From NCBI GenBank assembly GCA_022572825.1, contig JACZVE010000173.1:1-6804 (forward strand): a DNA stretch of 6,804 nucleotides, given 5' to 3'. Below, piece after piece: positions 1 through 5,500 of the stretch (positions are counted from its first letter, which is position 1; every line of letters starts with the position of its first letter). Origin of the DNA: SAR324 cluster bacterium. Lineage in GTDB: Bacteria; SAR324; JACQKK01. Under the pieces are notes generated by a model that worked only from the letters and a program-made list of their open reading frames with translations, did not search any database and was not told the DNA's origin. A program made the position numbers and the translations under genes.

Positions 1-77
1 ATGGAAAGGTGCGGTCGGACCAGGAGTTTCGTGATCCATCTGGGAAATGTGGGTTTAAGCCTTTTAATTCCTTCGAG
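1..77. other. Left-edge flank, no recognisable gene
   Basis: The first 77 bases follow the end of the MBL-fold gene on the minus strand. They carry only a 26-codon plus-strand frame and other short frames, with no recognised motif and no terminator hairpin. Base composition rises towards the left edge, hinting that the AT-rich block may end close by, but the stretch is too short to judge. Confidence 0.3.
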
Positions 78-1082
78 TTAATCCCAACGAACGTATACCA
101 ACATTGTTTCAACGTGACTTTTTGCCCATACATCAACACCTCCTAGTTTCTCTATCCAACGAGCTTCAATTTCTTTAGTCGCTTTAGTCGTAACTTCATC
201 CAAAAAAACCTTGAATAAAAGATATTTATTGTTCCATCCAACAGCTCTAGCTGTATTGCACATAGAGGCCGAAATATCAGTCGAATTATGTATGCGTTTT
301 ACAGTTTGATATAAATCTTCAACATATGCCTTCGCCACTTCTACATCCTTGCGACCGCCTAGCCTTGTAAGATGTCCACCTAAAAATATATCAAAATCAT
401 AAGACAATATAGTGTCAAATATTTTTCTATAACCATGCACATTTGTCGTCAAATCAAGTCCTTTGAAAGGAACATATCCTGGTGCCAATACATCAATAAC
501 CATTAAGAATTTACGTTCCGGGATATATACAAATAAATCGCCATCGCTGGAATGATAGTTATGCATACTATTAAGCTGTATTTTCAGGCTTCCGGCCTTA
601 ATCGTAAGCTTTTTATTTCTGATTATTTCAGTTGGTAATAACCTCGTCGGATCTTTAATCTCCTTTAAATATTTTTGAGCCTGTTCATCCGCAATAATGT
701 TTAAACCTTTAATGTCGGCAAGAAATTGTGACCCCGCAATATGATCCGTATGAGTATGCGTGTATATAAGTGATCCAATCTCTTTATTGGTTACTTCGGA
801 AACGGCTTTTTTAATGTTTTTTCCTAATGACAATGGCGCATCGATAAGAATTACTTTCTTACCACTTGTGATGACCGCTGATTGATAAATTCCATCTGTA
901 AGAATATATACATCTTTCCTTATTTCTTTTATAAGATAACCCTTGTTAGGATCAACATTAAATGATTTTTCTAGTTCCCTTGGAAATACGGGAACATAAG
1001 CTTTCAATTCTCTGCCAAAGGTCCAGCTATTACAAATACACAAGCTAACCATTAGCACGAATATTGCTTGAATATTTTTCAT
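78..1082 (-). CDS. Exported metallo-beta-lactamase-fold hydrolase
   Basis: The 334-residue product has a short basic start and hydrophobic core (residues 1-22), read as a Sec signal peptide, so it probably acts in the periplasm or outside the cell. The MBL zinc signature HxHxDH is intact (H109, H111, D113, H114). Further ligand candidates are H177 in the NYHSSDGD stretch, the bridging D197 in MVIDVL, and H237 in LGGHL. This is a full di-zinc set and the length suits a stand-alone MBL-fold hydrolase. The substrate cannot be read from the sequence. It is not a recognisable true beta-lactamase, and lactonase, esterase or thioester-type activities are all possible. The start is fixed by a near-ideal AAGGAGG five bases upstream. 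The gene is AT-rich, unlike everything to its right, and follows a dehydrogenase tail by 29 nt, suggesting a former operon. It has no evident promoter of its own. Confidence 0.87.
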   Translation of the reverse strand: MKNIQAIFVLMVSLCICNSWTFGRELKAYVPVFPRELEKSFNVDPNKGYLIKEIRKDVYILTDGIYQSAVITSGKKVILIDAPLSLGKNIKKAVSEVTNKEIGSLIYTHTHTDHIAGSQFLADIKGLNIIADEQAQKYLKEIKDPTRLLPTEIIRNKKLTIKAGSLKIQLNSMHNYHSSDGDLFVYIPERKFLMVIDVLAPGYVPFKGLDLTTNVHGYRKIFDTILSYDFDIFLGGHLTRLGGRKDVEVAKAYVEDLYQTVKRIHNSTDISASMCNTARAVGWNNKYLLFKVFLDEVTTKATKEIEARWIEKLGGVDVWAKSHVETMLVYVRWD

Positions 1083-1087
1083 ATAAA

Positions 1088-1094
1088 CCTCCTT
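1088..1094 (-). promoter_or_regulatory. Strong ribosome binding site of the MBL-fold gene
   Basis: On the minus strand AAGGAGG lies five bases before the ATG at 1082. It is the best Shine-Dalgarno match of any intact gene in the window and settles the start codon. Its strength, in an AT-rich leader, suits a gene that was the second member of a translated operon. Confidence 0.75.
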
Positions 1095-1111
1095 ATTTAG
1101 TATTGTTAAAC

Positions 1112-1216
1112 TTATTCTACCTTAACGACGATTTTTCGAATGGCGTTATTACTATTCATGTAGTCGTGCACATTTTGAATTGCAGAAAAATTAAATACGG
1201 TTCTTGAAATTTTGGG
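1112..1216 (-). pseudogene. C-terminal remnant of a medium-chain dehydrogenase / quinone oxidoreductase
   Basis: The minus-strand frame ending at the TAA at 1112-1114 reads ISRTVFNFSAIQ, then HDYMNSNNAI and finally RKIVVKVE. This matches the usual end of zinc-binding or quinone-oxidoreductase-like MDR proteins: a phenylalanine-rich turn, an 'A/V-H-x-Y-M' helix, then a GKIVLKV-like last strand. In that family the tail follows about 300 residues of catalytic and Rossmann domain, all missing here. Upstream of about 1216 the same frame continues only into GC-rich, low-complexity, Arg/Pro/Gly-rich translation that is a shadow of the dehalogenase gene. The break coincides with the AT-to-GC composition change, so this is a truncated relic and not a small gene. 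It ends 29 nt before the MBL-fold gene, in the same orientation, and the two were probably co-transcribed in the donor. Confidence 0.62.
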
Positions 1217-1221
1217 ATGCC

Positions 1222-1249
1222 GCGGGGGTAGGAGGGCGGAACCCCCCGC
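1222..1249 (-). terminator. GC hairpin downstream of the dehalogenase gene
   Basis: A perfect 7-bp inverted repeat (GCGGGGG at 1222-1228 with CCCCCGC at 1243-1249, loop 14) begins 24 bases after the dehalogenase stop, on the GC-rich side of the junction. No U-tract follows it on the minus strand, so intrinsic termination would be weak. It may be only a pausing or RNA-end-protecting structure. It sits within ten bases of the composition break. Confidence 0.35.
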
Positions 1250-1272
1250 AACCGCACCCGGCTCTTCGGATC

Positions 1273-2316
1273 CTACTTGCTGAAATGGCGGCGATGCCAA
1301 TCGGCGATGGCCCGCCCGATGGCATGGGGATTGTCCTCCTGCAGATAGTGGAACCCTTGCCCCACGTAAGCGGTCTCCAGGTTCTTGATCTGCGTCGTCA
1401 GCCACTGCGCGGTATCGGGCGAGATGAGAGCCCCCGGCGACACATAGGTCACGATCATCGGCATGTCAGTTTGCTTCAGCCACGCGTTGTACCGATTGAC
1501 CACTGCCGTCGTATGGGCCGGCACCCCGCCGATTGGAATCATATTGGGCCAGGGCGGGATCATGCGGCGGGAATGCTCGTCGGGAAAGGGCGCCCGGTAG
1601 ACGTCCATTTCGGCTTGGGTTATGTCCCGATTGATCATGGAGGGCACCACGCCTTCCACGAAGTAATTCTGCTTCACCATCAGGTCCGTACCTTTCTGGG
1701 AGCGCATGGTGAGGAAGAATTCCTCCAGGAACTTGCCCATCGACGCGTAATCCTTGGCGGGCATCACGGGCATCATGATCGCTTCCATGAAGGCGATTCC
1801 CTTCACGTTGCCCCGGTTGCGCTCCGCGTAGTCGAAACCCATCGCCGAGCCCCAGTCGTGGATGACCAAGGTGATGTTTTTCAGATCGAGCTTCTCGATG
1901 AAGGCATCGATGTAGCGCATGTGGTCGGCGTAGTCGTAGGTGATGTCGGGCTTGTCCGATTTGCCGAATCCGATGTTGTCCACGGCGATCACGCGGCCCT
2001 GGGTTTCCAGGTAGGGCATGATGTTCCGCCACAGATAAGAGGAGGTGGGCTGGCCGTGCAGGAAAAGAATCGGATCGCCCCGCCCCGCCTCGACATAGTG
2101 CATCTTTGATCCCAGCACCGTTACGTACTGCGAGGGATAGGGCATCTTCGCCGAAATCTCGGGCGGAGGCAGTTTGTGCGCCAGCGCGGGGGCGGCGCCG
2201 ATGGCCATTCCCGCGAATCCGAGACACAACATCAACAGTCCGGCAACGGAGATGCGGAATCCTTGGCCCCGCGATCGGCGGGCTAGTTGCGAAGTTTCCA
2301 TTTCGACTTTCCTCAT
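1273..2316 (-). CDS. Exported DhaA-like haloalkane dehalogenase (HLD-II type) with atypical halide site
   Basis: This alpha/beta-hydrolase of 347 residues would hydrolyse carbon-halogen bonds if true to its family. A signal peptide (residues ~1-46, hydrophobic core ending AAPALA-H) precedes a ~300-residue domain of normal dehalogenase length. Seen directly: the oxyanion-loop motif HGQPTSSYLWRN (H87-N98); the nucleophile elbow VIHDWGSAMG with nucleophile D154 and halide-binding W155; the catalytic acid E178 in AFMEAI; and the catalytic H323 in GFHYLQEDNP. The Asp-Glu-His order is that of subfamily II (DhaA, LinB). DhaA and LinB carry HGNP, where the Asn is the second halide ligand; here it is Gln89. 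Activity may therefore be altered, or the protein may be another hydrolase of this fold. The ATG at 2316 has a weak AAGGGA. The in-frame ATG at 2301 has a better GAGGA and also keeps the signal peptide, so either start is possible. Confidence 0.85.
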   Translation of the reverse strand: MRKVEMETSQLARRSRGQGFRISVAGLLMLCLGFAGMAIGAAPALAHKLPPPEISAKMPYPSQYVTVLGSKMHYVEAGRGDPILFLHGQPTSSYLWRNIMPYLETQGRVIAVDNIGFGKSDKPDITYDYADHMRYIDAFIEKLDLKNITLVIHDWGSAMGFDYAERNRGNVKGIAFMEAIMMPVMPAKDYASMGKFLEEFFLTMRSQKGTDLMVKQNYFVEGVVPSMINRDITQAEMDVYRAPFPDEHSRRMIPPWPNMIPIGGVPAHTTAVVNRYNAWLKQTDMPMIVTYVSPGALISPDTAQWLTTQIKNLETAYVGQGFHYLQEDNPHAIGRAIADWHRRHFSK

Positions 2317-2836
2317 TATAATTTCCCTTGATGAACCGCGGTTTCGAAGAAGCCCCGAACCGCCGCCGGCGAAAGGGAGGGCCGTCATCGGACCCGCGGA
2401 TTTCCGGCGGGATCGCAGTGGGAACGGGACTGCGATAGCCGTCAATTTCTCCGGGGCATCGAAGTCGTTTCTCCGCACCCAAGCGCTCGGAGAGCGGCAA
2501 TCTTCCGAAAACGTTTTCAACATACGATCAGTACGAGCCGAAAACAATCTATTAAAGTGTCTTCCTGTTCCTCTTTTGCTGTTCTTCTTTCAAAAGCAGG
2601 GACTGGATGGTTTCAGGGGCGGGTCAGTCGCGAAGCTGTTTCGGTCGGAAGCGAAGCGGTGTACTATATGCTTATCAGCAAAGCCTCATATCCGGGGATC
2701 GCGTCGTCGTCATCCCGTGGTGCCGCCACATTTCCGCATCATGGCCGAACCGGATCGGCACTCATTGCGAGTGTCAGGTTATTAATTGCGCGTCATCAAC
2801 CCATTCTTCGAAAATCGGCAAGAGAGGATCGGTGCC
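2317..2836. other. Divergent intergenic region between dehalogenase and CmcJ-like gene
   Basis: About 520 bases separate the two divergent start codons. Open frames run through it on both strands, including an in-frame upstream extension of the dehalogenase to 2547. Their translations are Arg/Ser/Pro-rich and match no family I recognise, so I treat them as non-coding. The extension would also bury the signal peptide 77 residues inside the protein. The dehalogenase side holds a candidate promoter (2519-2547). Near the oxygenase gene there is an inverted repeat CACTC-N5-GAGTG at 2759-2773, a possible small operator, 64 bases before the ATG. No terminator, RNA gene or regulator gene was seen. 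Confidence 0.5.
2519..2547 (-). promoter_or_regulatory. Candidate sigma-70-type promoter for the dehalogenase gene
   Basis: On the minus strand TTGTTT (2542-2547) and TATGTT (2519-2524) are separated by exactly 17 bases. This is an acceptable -35/-10 pair lying in a locally AT-rich patch of an otherwise GC-rich gap. Transcription would start near 2512 and leave a leader of about 195 nt before the start at 2316. Such motifs also occur by chance, so this is only a candidate. Confidence 0.35.
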
Positions 2837-3712
2837 ATGAACCCTTTGAACCCCCGCGACGGCGAAGCCGCCGCGGTCGCGAGCCAGGCCGCGGATACTG
2901 TCCGCGCGACCCTTACCTTTATCGTGCCGCAGGACACGAAGCCGTACTTCCATAGCTCCGCATTGACCGGCGGCTTGTCGAAAGTGTTCTTCGAGACCGA
3001 GGAGCGGACAGTGACGATCCGTAACATGCGTCCGGTGGCGGAGGGCCTGTCGCTCGACCGCCAAGGGTTCGAACTGCATCACCACGAAACCGCGGTCGCT
3101 GATCTCCACGACGACGAGACGGTCGATCAAGTCTACGACGGCGAGATCGAGGCTCTGTTGAAGGAGGTGACCGGTGCGGATCGCGTTGTGGTCTTCGACC
3201 GCACCCGCCGCTCGGATGAGTCAACCGGTGCCGCCAACCGGGATGGAGTGCGCGGACCGGCGACCCGCGCGCACGTCGACTACACAGTCACTTCCGGCCC
3301 GAAGCGGGCCCGCGACATTCTGGGTGCCGAGGAGGTCAATCACCTTCTCGACTCTGGCGGGCGAATTGTGCAGGTAAACGTCTGGCGCCCGATCAAGGGG
3401 CCAGTGCAGCGCTCGCCGCTGGCGTTGGCCGACGCCGAAAGTGTGAAGAGGGAGCAGCTGATCGCCACCGATCAAGTGTTCCCGGACCGGGTCGGTGAGA
3501 TCTACCAGTTGGCGCACGCCCCGGAGCAGCGCTGGTACTGGGTGCCGCGCATGGAGCGGGAGGAGGTGGTGCTGATCAAGGGCTGGGACAGCCTGGACGA
3601 CGGTCGCGCGATGTTCACGCCGCACAGCGCTTTCCGAATCCCGGAGCAAAGCCCCGACGCTCCAGCGCGCGAGAGCATCGAGGTGCGCACCTATCTCATC
3701 TTCGAACGCTGA
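2837..3712 (+). CDS. CmcJ/NvfI-family oxidoreductase, likely Fe(II)/2-oxoglutarate-type oxygenase
   Basis: The 291-residue product resembles the CmcJ / NvfI / AsaB / gibberellin-desaturase-like group, which includes enzymes tailoring secondary metabolites (cephamycin, fungal products). Family-typical blocks are visible: AHVDYT (H146, D148), VNVWRPIKGPVQRSPLALAD (181-200), the RWYWVPRMEREEVVLIKGWDS region (232-252), TPHSAF (H263) and ESIEVRTY (R284). H146-x-D148, H263 and R284 fit the metal triad plus the 2-oxoglutarate-binding Arg of that superfamily. The assignment of roles is inference. The substrate is unknown, although hydroxylation or desaturation of a small molecule is expected. The protein is cytoplasmic, with no signal peptide. 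An in-frame TTG at 2786 would add 17 residues; I chose the ATG because GAGAGGA lies about nine bases upstream. The gene diverges from the dehalogenase gene. Confidence 0.8.
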   Translation: MNPLNPRDGEAAAVASQAADTVRATLTFIVPQDTKPYFHSSALTGGLSKVFFETEERTVTIRNMRPVAEGLSLDRQGFELHHHETAVADLHDDETVDQVYDGEIEALLKEVTGADRVVVFDRTRRSDESTGAANRDGVRGPATRAHVDYTVTSGPKRARDILGAEEVNHLLDSGGRIVQVNVWRPIKGPVQRSPLALADAESVKREQLIATDQVFPDRVGEIYQLAHAPEQRWYWVPRMEREEVVLIKGWDSLDDGRAMFTPHSAFRIPEQSPDAPARESIEVRTYLIFER

Positions 3713-3780
3713 GTGTGCCTCGACGCTCGCCGCCACGAAGGGCAATGCTGCAAATTCCTACAACGTCCAGCTGATGGTTA

Positions 3781-3814
3781 ACCCCCCGATCGATGGCGGG
3801 CCGTTTCGGGGGGT
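3781..3814 (+). terminator. Strong GC hairpin after the CmcJ-like gene
   Basis: A perfect 9-bp inverted repeat, ACCCCCCGA at 3781-3789 and TCGGGGGGT at 3806-3814, encloses a 16-base loop, 68 bases past the oxygenase stop. No T-run follows, so its action as an intrinsic terminator is uncertain. Its right arm overlaps the first bases of the IS6-like end at 3812, so the repeat may have been present before the insertion or been created by it. Confidence 0.4.
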
Positions 3815-3849
3815 GCTGTCAAATTAGATGCCGGGTAATCGTTGTGCTT

Positions 3850-3870
3850 TCCTGTCAGGAGGTGACAGGA
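3850..3870 (+). promoter_or_regulatory. Shine-Dalgarno displayed in a hairpin loop ahead of the transposase relic
   Basis: TCCTGTCA (3850-3857) and TGACAGGA (3863-3870) form a perfect 8-bp stem around the five-base loop GGAGG (3858-3862), which is the Shine-Dalgarno core. The relic ATG starts at 3878. In RNA such a structure would hold the ribosome site in a tight loop and could restrain transposase translation. As DNA it is an almost perfect dyad that could also bind a repressor. Both roles are inference. Confidence 0.4.
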
Positions 3871-3877
3871 CCGGCAA

Positions 3878-3979
3878 ATGAATACTCCGACTTCGCTGTA
3901 CGATCGTCAGGCATTTCCTCCCGATCTGGTTTTCCTCGCGGTCCGGCTGTAATTCCGAATCAGCCCGAGAAGTTTCATG
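3878..3979 (+). pseudogene. Broken N-terminus of an IS6-family-like transposase
   Basis: From the ATG at 3878 the frame reads MNTPTSLYDRQAFPPDLV, then FLAVRL, a TAA stop at 3950-3952, and FRISPRSFM. IS6-type transposases commonly begin with a short leader and an 'RFPPEVI-x-x-AVWLYFRF-x-LSFRDVE' block. The match covers the FPP motif, the AV(W)L segment, and FR-x-S-x-RSF. The stop falls exactly at the conserved tyrosine (TAA for TAT or TAC), a one-base change. Similarity fades soon after residue 34, so the HTH continuation and the DDE catalytic domain are absent. This is a dead gene fragment. The family call rests on a short motif and could be wrong. Confidence 0.45.
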
Positions 3980-4010
3980 CCACTGACCGACTTCGGATTA
4001 CTGCATCGTT

Positions 4011-4402
4011 TCGCAAGTTAAACTTGTCATGTGTGCCAATATTTGCATGGCCCCACCAACGCACCACAGCTTGTGTAGCGGGAGCCAGGTAGTATTCAAA
4101 CCGCGGTCATCGCCAATATCGTGGCAGATTTTGCCCGAGGCTCTGCAACTCACCCCTACAATTCATTTTCCAGCCAGATAACCAGTGTTATGCGGGTCAT
4201 TCCGCCTGACATTTGCCTGCTTTATACCGCGGTTGGTTGATTGCAGGATCGCCGCGGAGCACGGTGTGCTTTCCGAGGGGAAGACCACGGCAATGATCCG
4301 ATAGTTTGACGAATCCCATATGGACCGGAGACGCTTGGCTGGGTGGTCATCGCCTCGGCCGGGATTAGTTTTGTCCAAGTCACATCGATTGGAGGATTGA
4401 AG
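4011..4402. other. Gene-poor relic region upstream of the SDR gene
   Basis: No convincing gene lies here; open frames are short and unrecognised. A perfect small palindrome CAAGTT-A-AACTTG sits at 4014-4026, where the IS6-like similarity ends. On the minus strand around 4165-4212, TGTCAGGCGGAATGACC is followed inward by CTGGTTAT and GCTGGAAAATGA. This pattern recalls the TGT-starting, internally repeated ends of IS21-family elements. I regard that as a weak possibility. No clear promoter for the downstream SDR gene could be fixed. Confidence 0.4.
4391..4395 (+). promoter_or_regulatory. Ribosome binding site setting the SDR start
   Basis: GGAGG lies seven bases before the ATG at 4403. It makes that codon the start in preference to the in-frame upstream codon at 4343, whose extra 20 residues precede the conserved first beta strand and do not fit the family. 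Confidence 0.7.
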
Positions 4403-5290
4403 ATGGCTCGCGTTCTATTGACGGGATCAAGTGGATTCATAGGCAAAGCAGTCGCCCTACGCTTGATACAGGCTGGGCATGACGTTCTCGGTGTCGACCC
4501 CATACGCGACGAGCGTACAACAATCGACTATGTGGCGGACGATCTTTCCAGCATCGATCGCCTGCGGCGTATCCTGACGGACTTTCGGCCTACGCACGTC
4601 ATTCATACAGGGGGGGTATCAGGGCCTATGGTGATATCCGATCAGCCGGCGCGCATAATGGCGATAAATGTGACCGGTAGTCTCAACCTGCTACAGGCTT
4701 GCTTGGATTGCGGGGCTGGGGTGTTTGTCCATTGCTCTTCGATTTCCGCAATCGGCGAATACTATGAACCAGAACCAATCGACGAGCATTACCCGATGCG
4801 TCCGGTCAACCCCTACGGCTACTCCAAGGCCGCTGTGGATATGGTGTTGCGCGGTCTGTGGGGCAAAATCCCGATGGAGGTGTGTTCTCTGCGTTTTACC
4901 TCCGTCTATGGGCCGGGTCGACAGACCTCCCACAGCATCCACGCCATTATCGAGGCGGCGCGCAGCGGGCAGCCTGTCACGGTGCAGGGCGCAACTGACT
5001 CCCCATACGTTTACATCGACGATGCTGCCGATGCGGCAGTCGCTGCCTGCTTTTCTGAAAATCGCCGGCAATTGGCCTACTTCATCGCACATCCTGAAAT
5101 GGTTTCCGTCGAGGACATCGTATCAGCGGTTGAAGGGGTGACAGGACCCATTGCCTGGGAGATTGATCCAACCCTGCCGCATGTCCGGCGCGGACCCTTA
5201 GACGTGGTTTCCGCAGCTCGGGATTTCGATTTTACCGCCAAGGTCAATCATCAGGAGGGGATAAGACGGATCCTGGCATCTGCTGGATAG
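4403..5290 (+). CDS. NAD-dependent epimerase/dehydratase (extended SDR family)
   Basis: The 295-residue protein begins directly with the Rossmann strand MARVLL and the dinucleotide motif TGSSGFIG (residues 7-14). Acidic D32 at the end of the second strand favours NAD over NADP. HTGG (68-71), the CSS segment with catalytic-type S112/S113, and Y138-x-x-x-K142 in NPYGYSK complete the extended-SDR active site. YGPG (169-172) and YIDDAADA (204-211) are the usual substrate-side markers of UDP-glucose-epimerase-like enzymes. The expected chemistry is epimerisation, dehydration or reduction of a nucleotide sugar or similar compound. The exact substrate cannot be told. It is a little shorter than typical 310-330-residue sugar epimerases but ends cleanly. 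It stands alone: IS relics lie upstream and a convergent gene downstream, so no operon partner hints at its pathway. Confidence 0.88.
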   Translation: MARVLLTGSSGFIGKAVALRLIQAGHDVLGVDPIRDERTTIDYVADDLSSIDRLRRILTDFRPTHVIHTGGVSGPMVISDQPARIMAINVTGSLNLLQACLDCGAGVFVHCSSISAIGEYYEPEPIDEHYPMRPVNPYGYSKAAVDMVLRGLWGKIPMEVCSLRFTSVYGPGRQTSHSIHAIIEAARSGQPVTVQGATDSPYVYIDDAADAAVAACFSENRRQLAYFIAHPEMVSVEDIVSAVEGVTGPIAWEIDPTLPHVRRGPLDVVSAARDFDFTAKVNHQEGIRRILASAG

Positions 5291-5500
5291 CCTGGCGGGA
5301 GCCGTGCTGTGGGCTGGGCGCCGAAGTACCGATCCACTCCATATTGCCGAGCACGGGTTGTATATAATACCCCGTTTGCGCGGTTTCGTCGGCAGGAGAT
5401 CACTCACCACCTTTCTAAACTAATCGCGTAGGTCCGGCTCTGCGCCCTGCCATTATCACATTTGAGGGATGAGGTACGATGGGGGAGTGGGGAGGGCGGA
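5291..5500. other. Convergent intergenic gap with an imperfect TATAAT-bearing palindrome
   Basis: The gap lies between two convergent genes, so a terminator is expected. The only structure seen is the imperfect dyad at 5353-5375, ACGGG...CCCGT around TGTATATAATA with one extra C. It lacks a T-run but could fold into a hairpin. Its centre holds a TATAAT box (5363-5368), but TTGCCG upstream is only 13 bases away, too close for a standard promoter, and no plus-strand gene follows. I assign no firm function. Confidence 0.3.

Larger units (their letters stand above)
3812..4010 (+). mobile_element. Decayed left end of an IS6-family-like insertion sequence
   Basis: The left boundary GGTGCTGTCAAATTAGA at 3812 resembles the GG(C/T)nCTGT(C/T)nAAA-type terminal repeats of IS6-family elements. 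The transposase-like ATG follows 66 bases inside it, the short leader expected for that family. After about 100 bases the transposase similarity stops, and no matching right-hand TTTGACAGCACC end was found in the window. The element is therefore a truncated remnant. The right limit given here is approximate. Confidence 0.45.

Noticed and set aside
1020..1082. Lipoprotein signal in the MBL-fold protein (SLCICN)
   Set aside because: Neither Cys is preceded by a proper [LVI][ASTVI][GAS] lipobox, so an ordinary cleavable or uncleaved Sec signal is favoured.
1231..1240. GGAGGGCGGA, occurring again at 5491-5500 just past another minus-strand gene end
   Set aside because: A ten-base purine-rich match in GC-rich DNA is expected by chance, and the flanks do not align.
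1204..2109. 301-codon plus-strand frame opposite the dehalogenase gene
   Set aside because: Its translation is rich in His, Gly, Arg and Val with no recognisable domain. It is the antisense shadow expected of a GC-rich gene with strong codon-position bias.
2207..2286. Twin-arginine motif in the dehalogenase signal peptide (ARRSRGQGF)
   Set aside because: The Arg pair is not followed by the usual x-F-L-K pattern, so a Sec-type signal is the safer reading.
1466..2500. 344-codon minus-strand frame overlapping the dehalogenase in another register
   Set aside because: Arg/His/Pro/Gly-rich shadow. The overlapping frame carries a complete catalytic triad and a signal peptide.
3221..3745. 174-codon minus-strand frame opposite the CmcJ-like gene
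   Set aside because: Low-complexity Leu/Arg/His/Val translation with no family match. The plus strand holds the conserved motifs.
3717..3830. Plus-strand frame reading STLAATKGNAANSYNVQLMVNPP after the oxygenase stop
   Set aside because: The wording looks protein-like, but it is short, lacks its own start and ribosome site, and matches no family I can name. It could be a gene relic but cannot be supported.
3793..4092. 99-codon plus-strand frame across the IS relic
   Set aside because: It is in a different register from the IS6-like translation, and its Arg/Ser-rich product has no recognisable motif.
4304..4338. TTGACG upstream of the SDR gene as a -35 box
   Set aside because: The sequence 17 bases downstream (AGACGC) is not a credible -10 element.
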